This document shows positions 1 through 5,377 of a stretch of 7,483 nt of DNA, in pieces; within the stretch, counting starts at the first letter, position 1, and each line of letters begins with the position of its first letter. Below the pieces are notes generated by a model. It did not search any database. It was given only the letters and a program-made list of their open reading frames with translations, and was not told where the DNA came from. The position numbers were made by a program, and so were the translations under genes. This DNA comes from an uncultured Collinsella sp. (GTDB lineage Bacteria > Actinomycetota > Coriobacteriia > Coriobacteriales > Coriobacteriaceae): the NCBI GenBank assembly GCA_902478825.1, contig CABSMK010000085.1, forward strand, positions 1 through 7,483, read 5' to 3'.

Positions 1-20
1 CAGATGTGTATAAGAGACAG
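1..20 (+). other. Nextera (Tn5) mosaic-end adapter left on the contig end
   Basis: Bases 2-20 read AGATGTGTATAAGAGACAG, exactly the 19-bp Tn5 mosaic end used in Nextera libraries. The C at base 1 matches the last base of the Read 1 adapter arm, which precedes the mosaic end. Genomic sequence starts at base 21. The open reading frame runs back into the adapter and gains five false residues (MYKRQ) ahead of the true copA codons. This is a library artefact, not a transposon. Confidence 0.97.
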
Positions 21-995
21 GTGCTCGATAAGACGGGAACGGTCACTCGCGGCAAGCCTGCCGTGACCGATATCGTGGTAGCCACGCGCGCCGACGGATT
101 GCCCGCCATGAGCGAAAAGGCGCTGCTCAAGCTGGCCGCCGCGTTGGAGCGCTCGAGCGAGCACCCGCTGGCCGAGGCGATTATGGCCGAGTGCGAGACA
201 CGCGGGATCGTCGCGCGCATGGTCGAGGACTTTACTGCCGTGCCCGGGCGAGGCGTTACGGCGCGCGAAGGGCAAAACGCCATTGCCGCCGGCAACGTGC
301 GCCTGATGAACGAGTTGGGCGTTACCGTGCCCGCGGGTCTTGCCGAGCAATTTGCCGCCGAAGGCAAGACGCCGCTGTTCTTTGCCAAGAACGGCGAGCT
401 TGCCGGCACCATTGCCGTGGCTGACGAGGTCAAGGAGACGAGCGCCGAGGCCATCGCCGCGCTCCGCAAGCTCGGCGTCGACGTGCGCATGCTCACCGGC
501 GACAACCGCGTCACCGCCGAAGCGATCGCCCGCCGCGTGAGACTGAGTAGCGAGCAGGTCATCGCCGACGTCCTCCCCGCCGACAAGGAGCGCCATGTGC
601 GCGAGCTGCAAGACGCGGGCGGCAAGGTCGCCATGGTGGGCGACGGCATCAACGACTCCCCCGCCTTGGCGCGCGCCGACGTGGGCCTTGCGATCGGCAC
701 CGGCGCCGACATCGCCAAGGAGGGCGCCGACGTGGTACTCATGCGCAGCGACCTCATGGACGTCGCCCGCGCCATCGAGCTTTCGCGCGCCACGATCCGC
801 AACATCAAGCAGGACCTGTTCTGGGCGCTGTTCTACAACGGCATCGGCATTCCGCTCGCCGCGGGTGCGTTCTTCCCCCTCACCGGTTGGCAGCTCTCGC
901 CGATGTTTGGCGCCGCGGCCATGAGCCTGTCGAGCGTATGCGTCGTAAGCAACGCGCTGCGCCTGAAATCCTTTAAGCCAAAAGTGGCAAAATAG
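21..995 (+). CDS. copA: Copper-exporting P1B-1-type ATPase, C-terminal part (5' truncated by the contig end)
   Basis: Inner-membrane pump that uses ATP to export Cu(I) from the cytosol. The 324 residues present begin at the phosphorylation loop: DKTGT at 3-7 (D3 is the phosphorylated aspartate). They continue through the nucleotide-binding domain with the SEHPLA motif of heavy-metal ATPases (46-51), then TGD (159-161) and the hinge motif GDGIND (207-212). Two C-terminal membrane helices follow, carrying FYN (271-273) and MSLSS (301-305). The Tyr-Asn and Met-Ser residues in these helices are copper-selectivity residues of the P1B-1 group, which argues against Zn/Cd pumps. The N-terminal metal-binding domain(s), the first six helices and the CPC motif lie off the contig; full proteins are usually 700-850 residues. 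The reading frame is intact to TAG at 993-995. copZ and csoR follow on the same strand, which supports copper over silver alone. Confidence 0.95.
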   Translation: MLDKTGTVTRGKPAVTDIVVATRADGLPAMSEKALLKLAAALERSSEHPLAEAIMAECETRGIVARMVEDFTAVPGRGVTAREGQNAIAAGNVRLMNELGVTVPAGLAEQFAAEGKTPLFFAKNGELAGTIAVADEVKETSAEAIAALRKLGVDVRMLTGDNRVTAEAIARRVRLSSEQVIADVLPADKERHVRELQDAGGKVAMVGDGINDSPALARADVGLAIGTGADIAKEGADVVLMRSDLMDVARAIELSRATIRNIKQDLFWALFYNGIGIPLAAGAFFPLTGWQLSPMFGAAAMSLSSVCVVSNALRLKSFKPKVAK

Positions 996-1142
996 GCTCA
1001 CCATTAAGTCCATCTAGAACGGGTTTTCCAGACGCCCGAGATTGACCCGAAAGAGGAGCGACGCGCACTTTGGTACGCGAGCGATGGCTTGAAGGTCAAG
1101 GTCGGCTGCCTGGGAAAGCCGACATAACAGAGAGGAATACCC
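996..1142 (+). promoter_or_regulatory. copA-copZ spacer with a short hairpin just ahead of the copZ Shine-Dalgarno
   Basis: This 147-bp spacer has no gene. A 7-bp perfect stem (GTCGGCT at 1101-1107 with AGCCGAC at 1117-1123, 9-nt loop) ends 5 nt before the Shine-Dalgarno AGAGAGGA (1129-1136). It could shape copZ translation or mark an RNA processing site between copA and copZ. It has no T-tract, so it does not look like an intrinsic terminator. I found no convincing -35/-10 pair here. Confidence 0.3.
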
Positions 1143-1364
1143 ATGCGTTACACAATCAAGACTTCCGGCCTTATGTGCGGCCACTGCGACGCCACTGTCG
1201 AGACGGCACTGCTCAACGTTGCCGGCGTGACCGACGCCGACGCCGATCACGAGACCCAGACCGTCCAGGTAGAGTGCGCCGACACCGTGACCGCCGAGCA
1301 GCTCGCCGCCGCCGTCGAGGGCGCCGGCGAGAAGTTCCACGCCCTGTCCGTGACCGCCGCGTAG
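1143..1364 (+). CDS. copZ: Small heavy-metal-associated (HMA) protein, CopZ-like copper chaperone
   Basis: A 73-residue single-domain HMA protein, the usual size of CopZ (about 68-75 residues). These cytosolic chaperones bind Cu(I) through two cysteines and hand it to the copper ATPase or to CsoR. The binding loop is GLMCGHC at residues 9-15, with ligands C12 and C15. The common form is GMxCxxC; here the methionine sits directly before the first cysteine, so the hydrophobic cap differs slightly. The rest fits the beta-alpha-beta-beta-alpha-beta fold (helix after the loop, VAGV turn at 26-29, second helix near 51-61). The start ATG follows a good Shine-Dalgarno (AGAGAGGA, 6-nt gap). It lies 147 bp after copA on the same strand and before csoR, which fits a copper export cluster. 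The call as an HMA protein is firm; the chaperone role is inferred from size and context. Confidence 0.9.
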   Translation: MRYTIKTSGLMCGHCDATVETALLNVAGVTDADADHETQTVQVECADTVTAEQLAAAVEGAGEKFHALSVTAA

Positions 1365-1390
1365 CAGACGCCGCCTACTCAATCCTCAGA

Positions 1391-1457
1391 AGTTGCGGTG
1401 AAATACGGACTGTTGAGCCGCCCTGGGCCTTTAAACAGTCCGTATTTCACCGCAACT
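1391..1457. repeat. Perfect 24-bp inverted repeat with 19-nt loop between copZ and csoR
   Basis: The left arm 1391-1414 (starts AGTTGCGGTGAAATACG, ends GACTGTT) is the exact reverse complement of the right arm 1434-1457. The loop is 1415-1433. There is no T-tract on either side, so it is not a classical intrinsic terminator, although such a long stem would affect any copZ-csoR read-through transcript. I see no target-site duplication and no resemblance to the short G/C-tract palindromes typical of CsoR operators. It is best described as a REP-like or small palindromic intergenic element. Confidence 0.85.
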
Positions 1458-1499
1458 GACGGGGGCAACCGGAAGATCGACCAGAAACGAGGACCCGCC

Positions 1500-1772
1500 A
1501 TGATGGCAGACCACAAATCGGTGACCCGCATGCTCAAGACGGCACGCGGCCAGATCGACGGCATCTTGCGGATGGTCGAGGAGGACCGCTACTGCGTCGA
1601 TATTTCCACGCAGCTCATGGCCACACAGGCGCTCCTCGCGCGCATTAACGCCGACGTGCTCAAGGCGCATATCGAGGGCTGCGTGACTTCGGCAATCGAA
1701 TCGGGCGACGAAGACCTCAAAGCCGCCAAGCTCGCCGAAATCGAACGCGTCGTCGACAAGCTCTCCAAGTAA
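1500..1772 (+). CDS. csoR: Copper-sensing transcriptional repressor, CsoR family
   Basis: A 90-residue, all-helical DUF156/CsoR-type repressor. Apo-CsoR binds operators of copper export genes and is released when Cu(I) binds. The conserved N-terminal segment TRMLKTARGQIDGILRMVEE (9-28) is present. The Cu(I) ligands Cys-His-Cys are C32, H57 and C61, with the same 25- and 4-residue spacings as the characterised Mycobacterium tuberculosis protein (C36/H61/C65). The tyrosine preceding the first cysteine (Y31) is kept too. This separates it from the formaldehyde sensor FrmR and the nickel sensor RcnR, whose ligand sets differ. Start chosen: ATG 1500, six bases after CGAGGA (1488-1493); a second in-frame ATG follows at 1503. 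The frame is open back to 1398, but that would place the N-terminus inside the palindrome. Position after copA and copZ fits regulation of this cluster; the operator was not identified and may lie upstream of copA, off the contig. Confidence 0.95.
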   Translation: MMADHKSVTRMLKTARGQIDGILRMVEEDRYCVDISTQLMATQALLARINADVLKAHIEGCVTSAIESGDEDLKAAKLAEIERVVDKLSK

Positions 1773-1789
1773 TTGGGGACATTGGGGAC
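1772..1789 (+). repeat. Two tandem ATTGGGGAC units abutting the csoR stop codon
   Basis: ATTGGGGAC occurs at 1772-1780 and again at 1781-1789, so the first copy uses the last base of the csoR TAA. The GGGGAC core recurs in several spacers of this window (1818, reverse complement at 1859, 6381 and 6416). This is a dispersed intergenic motif rather than a gene part. Confidence 0.6.
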
Positions 1790-1817
1790 AGACTGCTTTG
1801 CGCCATCTTGGTGTATC

Positions 1818-1864
1818 GGGGACAGGTACGTTTGCACCACATTGGTGCAGATTAACCTGTCCCC
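1818..1864. repeat. Two-tier inverted repeat with GGGGACAGGT / ACCTGTCCCC outer arms
   Basis: Outer arms GGGGACAGGT (1818-1827) and ACCTGTCCCC (1855-1864) pair perfectly over 10 bp. A second perfect stem, TGCACCA (1833-1839) with TGGTGCA (1843-1849), closes a 3-nt loop inside. Five unpaired bases lie on each side between the two stems. It sits downstream of csoR and about 55 bp before the next start codon. It could fold as RNA in either direction; no T-tract follows, so terminator function is unproven. Confidence 0.7.
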
Positions 1865-1919
1865 CTTGCTCTAAATCGGGTATAAAGGCGTGCAGCATAT
1901 CGAACGAAAGGCAATTTGC

Positions 1920-2393
1920 ATGAATGACTTTATGAAGGGTCGCAATGGTGCCGATGAACTCACCATCGTGATGGGTTTTGCCGGCATCGTCATCGCGATG
2001 ATCGGATCGATAGCCCGCATCCAGTGGCTCAGCTGGATTGCCATCGCCGTAATCGTGATTGGCGTGCTGCGCGGCCTATCCAAAAATATCGACGCACGTC
2101 GTAAGGAGAACGAGGCCTTTGTCGCCGCGACTGCAAACGTACCCGGCTTGGGCAAGTTTGTAGCTAGCTTGGGCGGCGGAGCTGCAGCGGCCAACGCCTC
2201 GCGCGCAGCCGGTACTAGCAAGGAAGACTTTGAACGTGCCAAGCGCACAGCCAAGAAGATGTGGAAGGGCCGCAAGACCACGGCATACCTCAAGTGCCCC
2301 AACTGCGGCCAGATGCTCTCCGTCCCCAAGGGCAAGGGCAAGATCCGCGTCACCTGCCCCAAGTGCCACGCCAAGATGGAAACGCGCTCCTAG
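1920..2393 (+). CDS. Unnamed small membrane protein with two TM helices and a C-terminal zinc ribbon
   Basis: 157 residues. The N-terminus has FMKGRNGADEL (4-14), a signature I recall from an uncharacterised family of gut Gram-positive membrane proteins. Two hydrophobic helices follow (about 15-33 and 36-52), joined by a very short turn, so both termini probably face the cytosol. A basic stretch (KNIDARRKENE, 55-65) comes next. Then an Ala/Gly-rich linker (about 71-100, VPGLGKFVASLGGGAAAANA) looks like an insertion compared with shorter relatives I remember. The C-terminus is a four-cysteine zinc ribbon: CPNC (126-129) and CPKC (146-149), with a basic segment KGKGKIRV between. Start chosen: ATG 1920, 8 nt after GAAAGG (1906-1911); the frame is open back to 1890 but that start has no support. 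Function unknown; the ribbon may bind nucleic acid or protein at the membrane. It stands alone after the csoR spacer, so a copper role is not implied. Confidence 0.85.
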   Translation: MNDFMKGRNGADELTIVMGFAGIVIAMIGSIARIQWLSWIAIAVIVIGVLRGLSKNIDARRKENEAFVAATANVPGLGKFVASLGGGAAAANASRAAGTSKEDFERAKRTAKKMWKGRKTTAYLKCPNCGQMLSVPKGKGKIRVTCPKCHAKMETRS

Positions 2394-2404
2394 CCGCCGC
2401 ACGC

Positions 2405-2432
2405 GGGACAATTAATCAGGTTTGTTTGTCCC
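2405..2432. repeat. Short GGGACA/TGTCCC inverted repeat
   Basis: GGGACA (2405-2410) and TGTCCC (2427-2432) form a 6-bp stem around a 16-nt AT-rich loop, 11 nt after the zinc-ribbon gene. It belongs to the same GGGAC-type intergenic motif as the repeats at 1818-1864 and 6381-6421. Function unknown. Confidence 0.45.
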
Positions 2433-2452
2433 AGTCTTAAGTATTTGTTCGA

Positions 2453-2489
2453 AAAAAGCCGAGGCCCCGTGTTGAGACCTCGGCTTTTT
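2453..2489. terminator. Bidirectional intrinsic terminator between convergent genes
   Basis: AAAAAGCCGAGG (2453-2464) pairs perfectly with CCTCGGCTTTTT (2478-2489) around a 13-nt loop. The GC-rich stem GCCGAGG is followed by a T-tract on the plus strand, and the matching A-tract gives a T-tract on the minus strand. It therefore can stop both the plus-strand zinc-ribbon gene (ends 2393) and the minus-strand amidohydrolase (ends 2523). Confidence 0.9.
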
Positions 2490-2522
2490 GTATGCGACAA
2501 CGGAGCTGTCCCTTTGTCTCGT

Positions 2523-3893
2523 CTACGCCACACCGTCGCGGGCCAGCTCCTCGGCAAGCGCTTCGGCAGGCATGGCCATAATCGCGTCGAGCTCGGCGTC
2601 CACCTCGGGAATACGCTTCACCTTGAGCTTGCGCACCAGATCACCGCGACACATCACATGCGTCGGATCACGCAGTGCGCACAGGTCATCGAGCGGGTTC
2701 TCGCGCGTCACCAGAATATCGGCGGCCTTGCCGCACTCGATTGTGCCGGTCTCGCCGCCCAGCCCTAGCAGCTCGGCATTGACCTGCGTGGCCGTATGCA
2801 GCGCGAAAGCGTTGCCCACGCCGACATACTTGGCAAAATAGGCCACCTCACGCCACATGTCGTACTGCGTCACGAACGGGCAGCTCGAGTCCGTGCCAAG
2901 GCCCGCCTTAACGCCAGCTTCCAGTGCGGCACGGGCGCTCTCGATGATGCCCGAGCACACGATGTCACCGTTCTTCTTTTGTGTATCGGTCGAATGGGTC
3001 TTTTCCGGGTCGAGCAATACAAACGGCAGCGCCGGGCTGATAGTGCAGGTCACACTCGGAGCACGCCCCTCGAGCTGCGTGCCCGCGGCGCCACGGTACA
3101 GCTCCAAGATTTCGGGTGTCAACAGAGCGCCGTGCTCAATCGTGTCAACGCCGGCCTCAAGCGCGGCCTTCACGCCCTCGGTACTCTCGACATGGGCCAT
3201 AACCGGAAGGCCCATATCGTGCGCCGCCTTGCATGCCGCCGCGGCAACCTCCACTGGCATACGCAGCACGCCCGGCTCGCCCACCTCGGTCGCATCGAAC
3301 ACGCCGCCCGTCACGAACAGCTTAATGACGTCGGCACCACGCGCATACAGGTCGCGCACCTGTTCGGCTGCCTCGGCGGGACTGTTGGCCACCTGGGCGA
3401 ACAGTCCCGCACCATGGCCGCCCGGCACCGTGATGCCCGTTCCCGGCGCCACCAGGCGAGGACCCTGATACTTGCCGGCATCGATAGCATCACGCACGGC
3501 CAGATCGGCAAACAGCGGGTCGCCCGCGCCGCGCACCGTGGTCACGCCGCTTGCTAGCTGCTGCTGGGCACTGCCCTTGAGGATGCGGCGGACGATGGTG
3601 CGGCCCACGGGATTATCGAGCTTCTTCATCAGCGCGCCCGCATCGCCGGCCGAGACAGGCTTGCCCGAGCCGCACAGGTGCACGTGCATATTGATGAGAC
3701 CGGGCATGAGATACGCACCACCCAGGTCGATAACCTCGGCACCCGCGGGCGCCTGCGCCACAGCACTCGGCCCCATCCATGTGATGACACCGCGCTCAAC
3801 GGCCACGGCCATATCGGGTTGCGGCTCCATATGCTCCGAACCATCCAGAATGGTCGCATTGATAAACAACGTAGAACGATCGGCAGACGCCAT
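2523..3893 (-). CDS. Metal-dependent amidohydrolase (imidazolonepropionase/prolidase-like)
   Basis: 456 residues, cytosolic (no signal peptide). Two-metal amidohydrolase fold: an N-terminal beta-sandwich strand region (LFINATILDG, 9-18), then a TIM barrel opening with MPGLINMHVHL (63-73), where H70 and H72 are metal ligands. K191 in DVIKLFVTGG is the likely carbamylated bridging lysine. H234 (MAHVE) and H254 (TIEHG) complete the metal site, and D335 (GLGTDSS) is the catalytic base. The C-terminal GTIECGKAADILV (383-395) closes the sandwich domain. This order matches the cd01299-like hydrolases, which cleave Xaa-Pro or other amide/imide bonds; the substrate cannot be read from sequence. Start chosen: ATG 3893 (MASADRS), 6 nt after GGGAGGAG; an in-frame ATG at 3926 adds 11 residues but would bury this ribosome binding site in the coding region. 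Likely a single-gene unit. Amidohydrolase call firm, substrate unknown. Confidence 0.92.
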   Translation of the reverse strand: MASADRSTLFINATILDGSEHMEPQPDMAVAVERGVITWMGPSAVAQAPAGAEVIDLGGAYLMPGLINMHVHLCGSGKPVSAGDAGALMKKLDNPVGRTIVRRILKGSAQQQLASGVTTVRGAGDPLFADLAVRDAIDAGKYQGPRLVAPGTGITVPGGHGAGLFAQVANSPAEAAEQVRDLYARGADVIKLFVTGGVFDATEVGEPGVLRMPVEVAAAACKAAHDMGLPVMAHVESTEGVKAALEAGVDTIEHGALLTPEILELYRGAAGTQLEGRAPSVTCTISPALPFVLLDPEKTHSTDTQKKNGDIVCSGIIESARAALEAGVKAGLGTDSSCPFVTQYDMWREVAYFAKYVGVGNAFALHTATQVNAELLGLGGETGTIECGKAADILVTRENPLDDLCALRDPTHVMCRGDLVRKLKVKRIPEVDAELDAIMAMPAEALAEELARDGVA

Positions 3894-3899
3894 ATCGAG

Positions 3900-3907
3900 C
3901 TCCTCCC
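3900..3907 (-). promoter_or_regulatory. Strong Shine-Dalgarno that fixes the amidohydrolase start
   Basis: On the minus strand this reads GGGAGGAG, followed by six bases and ATG at 3893-3891. It is near the ideal sequence and spacing, so it decides the start against the upstream in-frame ATG at 3926. Confidence 0.85.
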
Positions 3908-3932
3908 TCACGATTAACTTGAACATTTGTCC

Positions 3933-3938
3933 ATTATC
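3933..3938 (-). promoter_or_regulatory. Possible -10 element for the amidohydrolase
   Basis: The minus strand reads GATAAT, close to TATAAT, about 40 bp before the start codon at 3893, which would give a 5' leader of about 30 nt. No convincing TTGACA-like -35 lies 16-18 bp upstream; the nearest candidate, TTCGAC, is too far at 20 bp. Tentative. Confidence 0.3.
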
Positions 3939-4041
3939 ACCTAATGCAGCGACCTAAAGTCGAACATATCGGTTAACGGAGGGACGAGAGGATGTGGGGG
4001 ACGGAATACGTTGCAGTCCCACCCCAGCGAAACCAGGGAAA

Positions 4042-4100
4042 TGTCTCAATCTGTAACAGGTACTGGGTTATTGGGCCCCCTGATGTTACAGATCGAGACA
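4042..4100. repeat. Hairpin repeat copy A, just past the nuclease-like gene's stop
   Basis: Left arm TGTCTCAATCTGTAACA (4042-4058) pairs with TGTTACAGATCGAGACA (4084-4100) at 16 of 17 positions; the loop is 25 nt (4059-4083). On the minus strand it starts 7 nt after the stop codon of the nuclease-like gene and is followed by only three T residues, so it is at best a weak terminator. Copies B and C lie upstream of the same gene. Confidence 0.85.
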
Positions 4101-4107
4101 AAACCTC

Positions 4108-5178
4108 TCAGCGCCCATACCACTGACGTCTCCACTCCTCAGCCAAATCGGGCCGTCGCGGAATACCCGCTAACCTCATCTTCTCAACCAGCTTCCCCGG
4201 ATTCTTGAGCTCATCAAACGTAAACCGAAGCACCTTGTGCCCGAGCATTGTCAGATGAGATTCCCGCTGACGCTCTGCCACGAATGGGTCTACCGACTCC
4301 CGGCCCCCGCCGCTCTGCAGGGTGTACTTCCCCTTTCCGTCGAGCTCGCCGATGACACACGTCCCGTCCTCGAGCTGCCAAAAATAGTCGACGCGAAATA
4401 CCTGGCTCGGATCGAGCGGGTCGCGAAACTCAACCTGCAGCTCCGGAACTGGAAAGCCGTACGCAATAAAGAACGCTCGGAACCGAGACTCGCCGCCGTT
4501 TTCGGACAGCCCGTCCGCATACGACGCAATCACCTGTGCCCTGCGATACCCTCGCCTGCCCTCGCAATCGGCGCGGAGGCGCTCGCACAAATCCCAACGT
4601 GATACGCCTTTCGCCCGCAGTGCAGAATCGGCAATCGCCAACCCGTAGGAGAACGGCGCACGCAGTAAGCAATCCTCCACCGTGCGCCAAAACGACGTCA
4701 CCCGCACGCCATCAACACGCTCGAGCGCGCCCGCCATCTGCGGACGCAACAACCTGCACCCGCTGCTCAACGTCACCGAACAACCCGTCTTAACAAGAAA
4801 GCGCGGCCCGAGCAGATCATTCGGCACCTCCAAACCCCACAAAAGCGCCGCGTCATAGCCCCAAAACGCCCAATCGGGATGAAATTCCGCAAGCCCTTTG
4901 ATAGTCCTCAGCGCTCGCTCCGCCGACGTCAATGCATCCCAATCATGCTGAAAACAGAACAGGTACGGCTCGGGCTCCGCGATATCGTCGGTTCCAACAT
5001 GGCGTCGCAGCCACATGAGCTCGGTATTGTCATGCGTTGCGAACAGCGCACCTTGCTTGGCCGTCTCCGTGAGCCGCGCGAGCATCCTGTTCCGCGCCAA
5101 CGTGTTGCGAGTCGTATGCTTGTGTTTGAGAACGGTATTAGACACTTCCATCACCACCACATCGGACAAATGGACCAT
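4108..5178 (-). CDS. AbiEi-like N-terminal region joined to a DUF559/Vsr-like PD-(D/E)XK nuclease-like domain
   Basis: 356 residues, no membrane segment. The N-terminal half resembles the AbiEi antitoxin-like regulators: LARLTETAKQGALFATH (33-49), then AFWGYDAALLWGLEVP (104-119), the counterpart of the usual LSHxSAALLWGLP segment. The C-terminal part matches the DUF559 (Vsr-like) endonuclease fold: E230 in GGESRFR, D264 in FRVDYFW, E278-L-D280 in VIGELDGKGKY, then the R-rich helix (ERQRES, 302-307) and the closing strand GHKVLRFTFDEL (313-324). Proteins with this pairing are common in actinobacteria and are usually listed as AbiEi-family or DUF559 proteins of unknown role. No AbiEii toxin gene is adjacent. 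Start uncertain: GGAGG (5190-5194) is 11 nt before ATG 5178 and 5 nt before GTG 5184; the TTG at 5202 lies upstream of that site. Hairpin repeats flank both sides. Defence, repair or repeat-linked roles are all inference. Confidence 0.75.
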   Translation of the reverse strand: MVHLSDVVVMEVSNTVLKHKHTTRNTLARNRMLARLTETAKQGALFATHDNTELMWLRRHVGTDDIAEPEPYLFCFQHDWDALTSAERALRTIKGLAEFHPDWAFWGYDAALLWGLEVPNDLLGPRFLVKTGCSVTLSSGCRLLRPQMAGALERVDGVRVTSFWRTVEDCLLRAPFSYGLAIADSALRAKGVSRWDLCERLRADCEGRRGYRRAQVIASYADGLSENGGESRFRAFFIAYGFPVPELQVEFRDPLDPSQVFRVDYFWQLEDGTCVIGELDGKGKYTLQSGGGRESVDPFVAERQRESHLTMLGHKVLRFTFDELKNPGKLVEKMRLAGIPRRPDLAEEWRRQWYGR

Positions 5179-5189
5179 CGTCACCGTTG

Positions 5190-5194
5190 CCTCC
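5190..5194 (-). promoter_or_regulatory. Shine-Dalgarno of the nuclease-like gene, start-deciding but ambiguous
   Basis: GGAGG on the minus strand. It rules out TTG 5202 as the start, and leaves GTG 5184 (5-nt gap) or ATG 5178 (11-nt gap). Hairpin copy B ends 9 nt upstream, so the hairpin would lie in the 5' leader if transcription begins beyond it. Confidence 0.55.
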
Positions 5195-5203
5195 GCTGAC
5201 AAA

Positions 5204-5262
5204 TGTCTTGATCTGTAACAGGAAGACAGTCTTTGAGCCTCTAGTTGTTACAGATTGAGATC
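5204..5262. repeat. Hairpin repeat copy B, upstream of the nuclease-like gene
   Basis: Left arm TGTCTTGATCTGTAACA (5204-5220) and right arm TGTTACAGATTGAGATC (5246-5262). The inner ten bases pair perfectly, the next two can pair as G-U in plus-strand RNA, and the outer two differ. The loop is 25 nt (5221-5245). Same family as copies A and C. Confidence 0.8.
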
Positions 5263-5284
5263 TTTCGGCAGCCGCCAACCCTCC

Positions 5285-5341
5285 GTCTCAATCTGTAACA
5301 GTTACGGGCCCAAACAGCTGCCAAACGTTACAGATTGAGAC
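5285..5341. repeat. Hairpin repeat copy C, in tandem with copy B
   Basis: GTCTCAATCTGTAAC (5285-5299) pairs perfectly over 15 bp with GTTACAGATTGAGAC (5327-5341) around a 27-nt loop. It starts 22 nt after copy B and ends 36 nt before the stop of the next minus-strand gene (5378). It could serve as the 3' hairpin of that gene as copy A does for the nuclease-like gene. Confidence 0.85.
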
Positions 5342-5377
5342 AAAGTCAGGGCTGTAGGGCGATACCAGTCACATCCC

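Noticed and set aside
1..20. Tn5 transposon end as evidence of a mobile element
   Set aside because: The same 18-19-bp mosaic end occurs exactly at both contig ends with no transposase; this is the Nextera library adapter.
1398..1499. N-terminal extension of csoR from an ATG-like start inside the palindrome
   Set aside because: The extra residues would be encoded by the inverted repeat, there is no ribosome binding site, and CsoR proteins begin near the residue encoded at 1500.
1881..1886. TATAAA as a -10 box for the zinc-ribbon membrane protein
   Set aside because: Its distance to the start is reasonable, but no -35-like hexamer lies 16-18 bp upstream; TTGCTC at 1866 is only 9 bp away.
2796..3557. 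Long plus-strand frame (253 codons) opposite the amidohydrolase
   Set aside because: It is the antisense of a well-supported enzyme gene; its protein is a composition artefact rich in Arg and His with no motif.
3894..3926. Eleven-residue extension of the amidohydrolase to ATG 3926
   Set aside because: A near-ideal Shine-Dalgarno (3900-3907) sits before ATG 3893, and the added residues read across that site.
4108..5202. TTG 5202 as the start of the nuclease-like gene
   Set aside because: The only Shine-Dalgarno (GGAGG, 5190-5194) lies downstream of this codon and nothing suitable precedes it.
4042..5341. CRISPR array
   Set aside because: The repeated units are inverted pairs forming hairpins, with only three copies split by a whole gene; there are no regular spacers and no cas genes.
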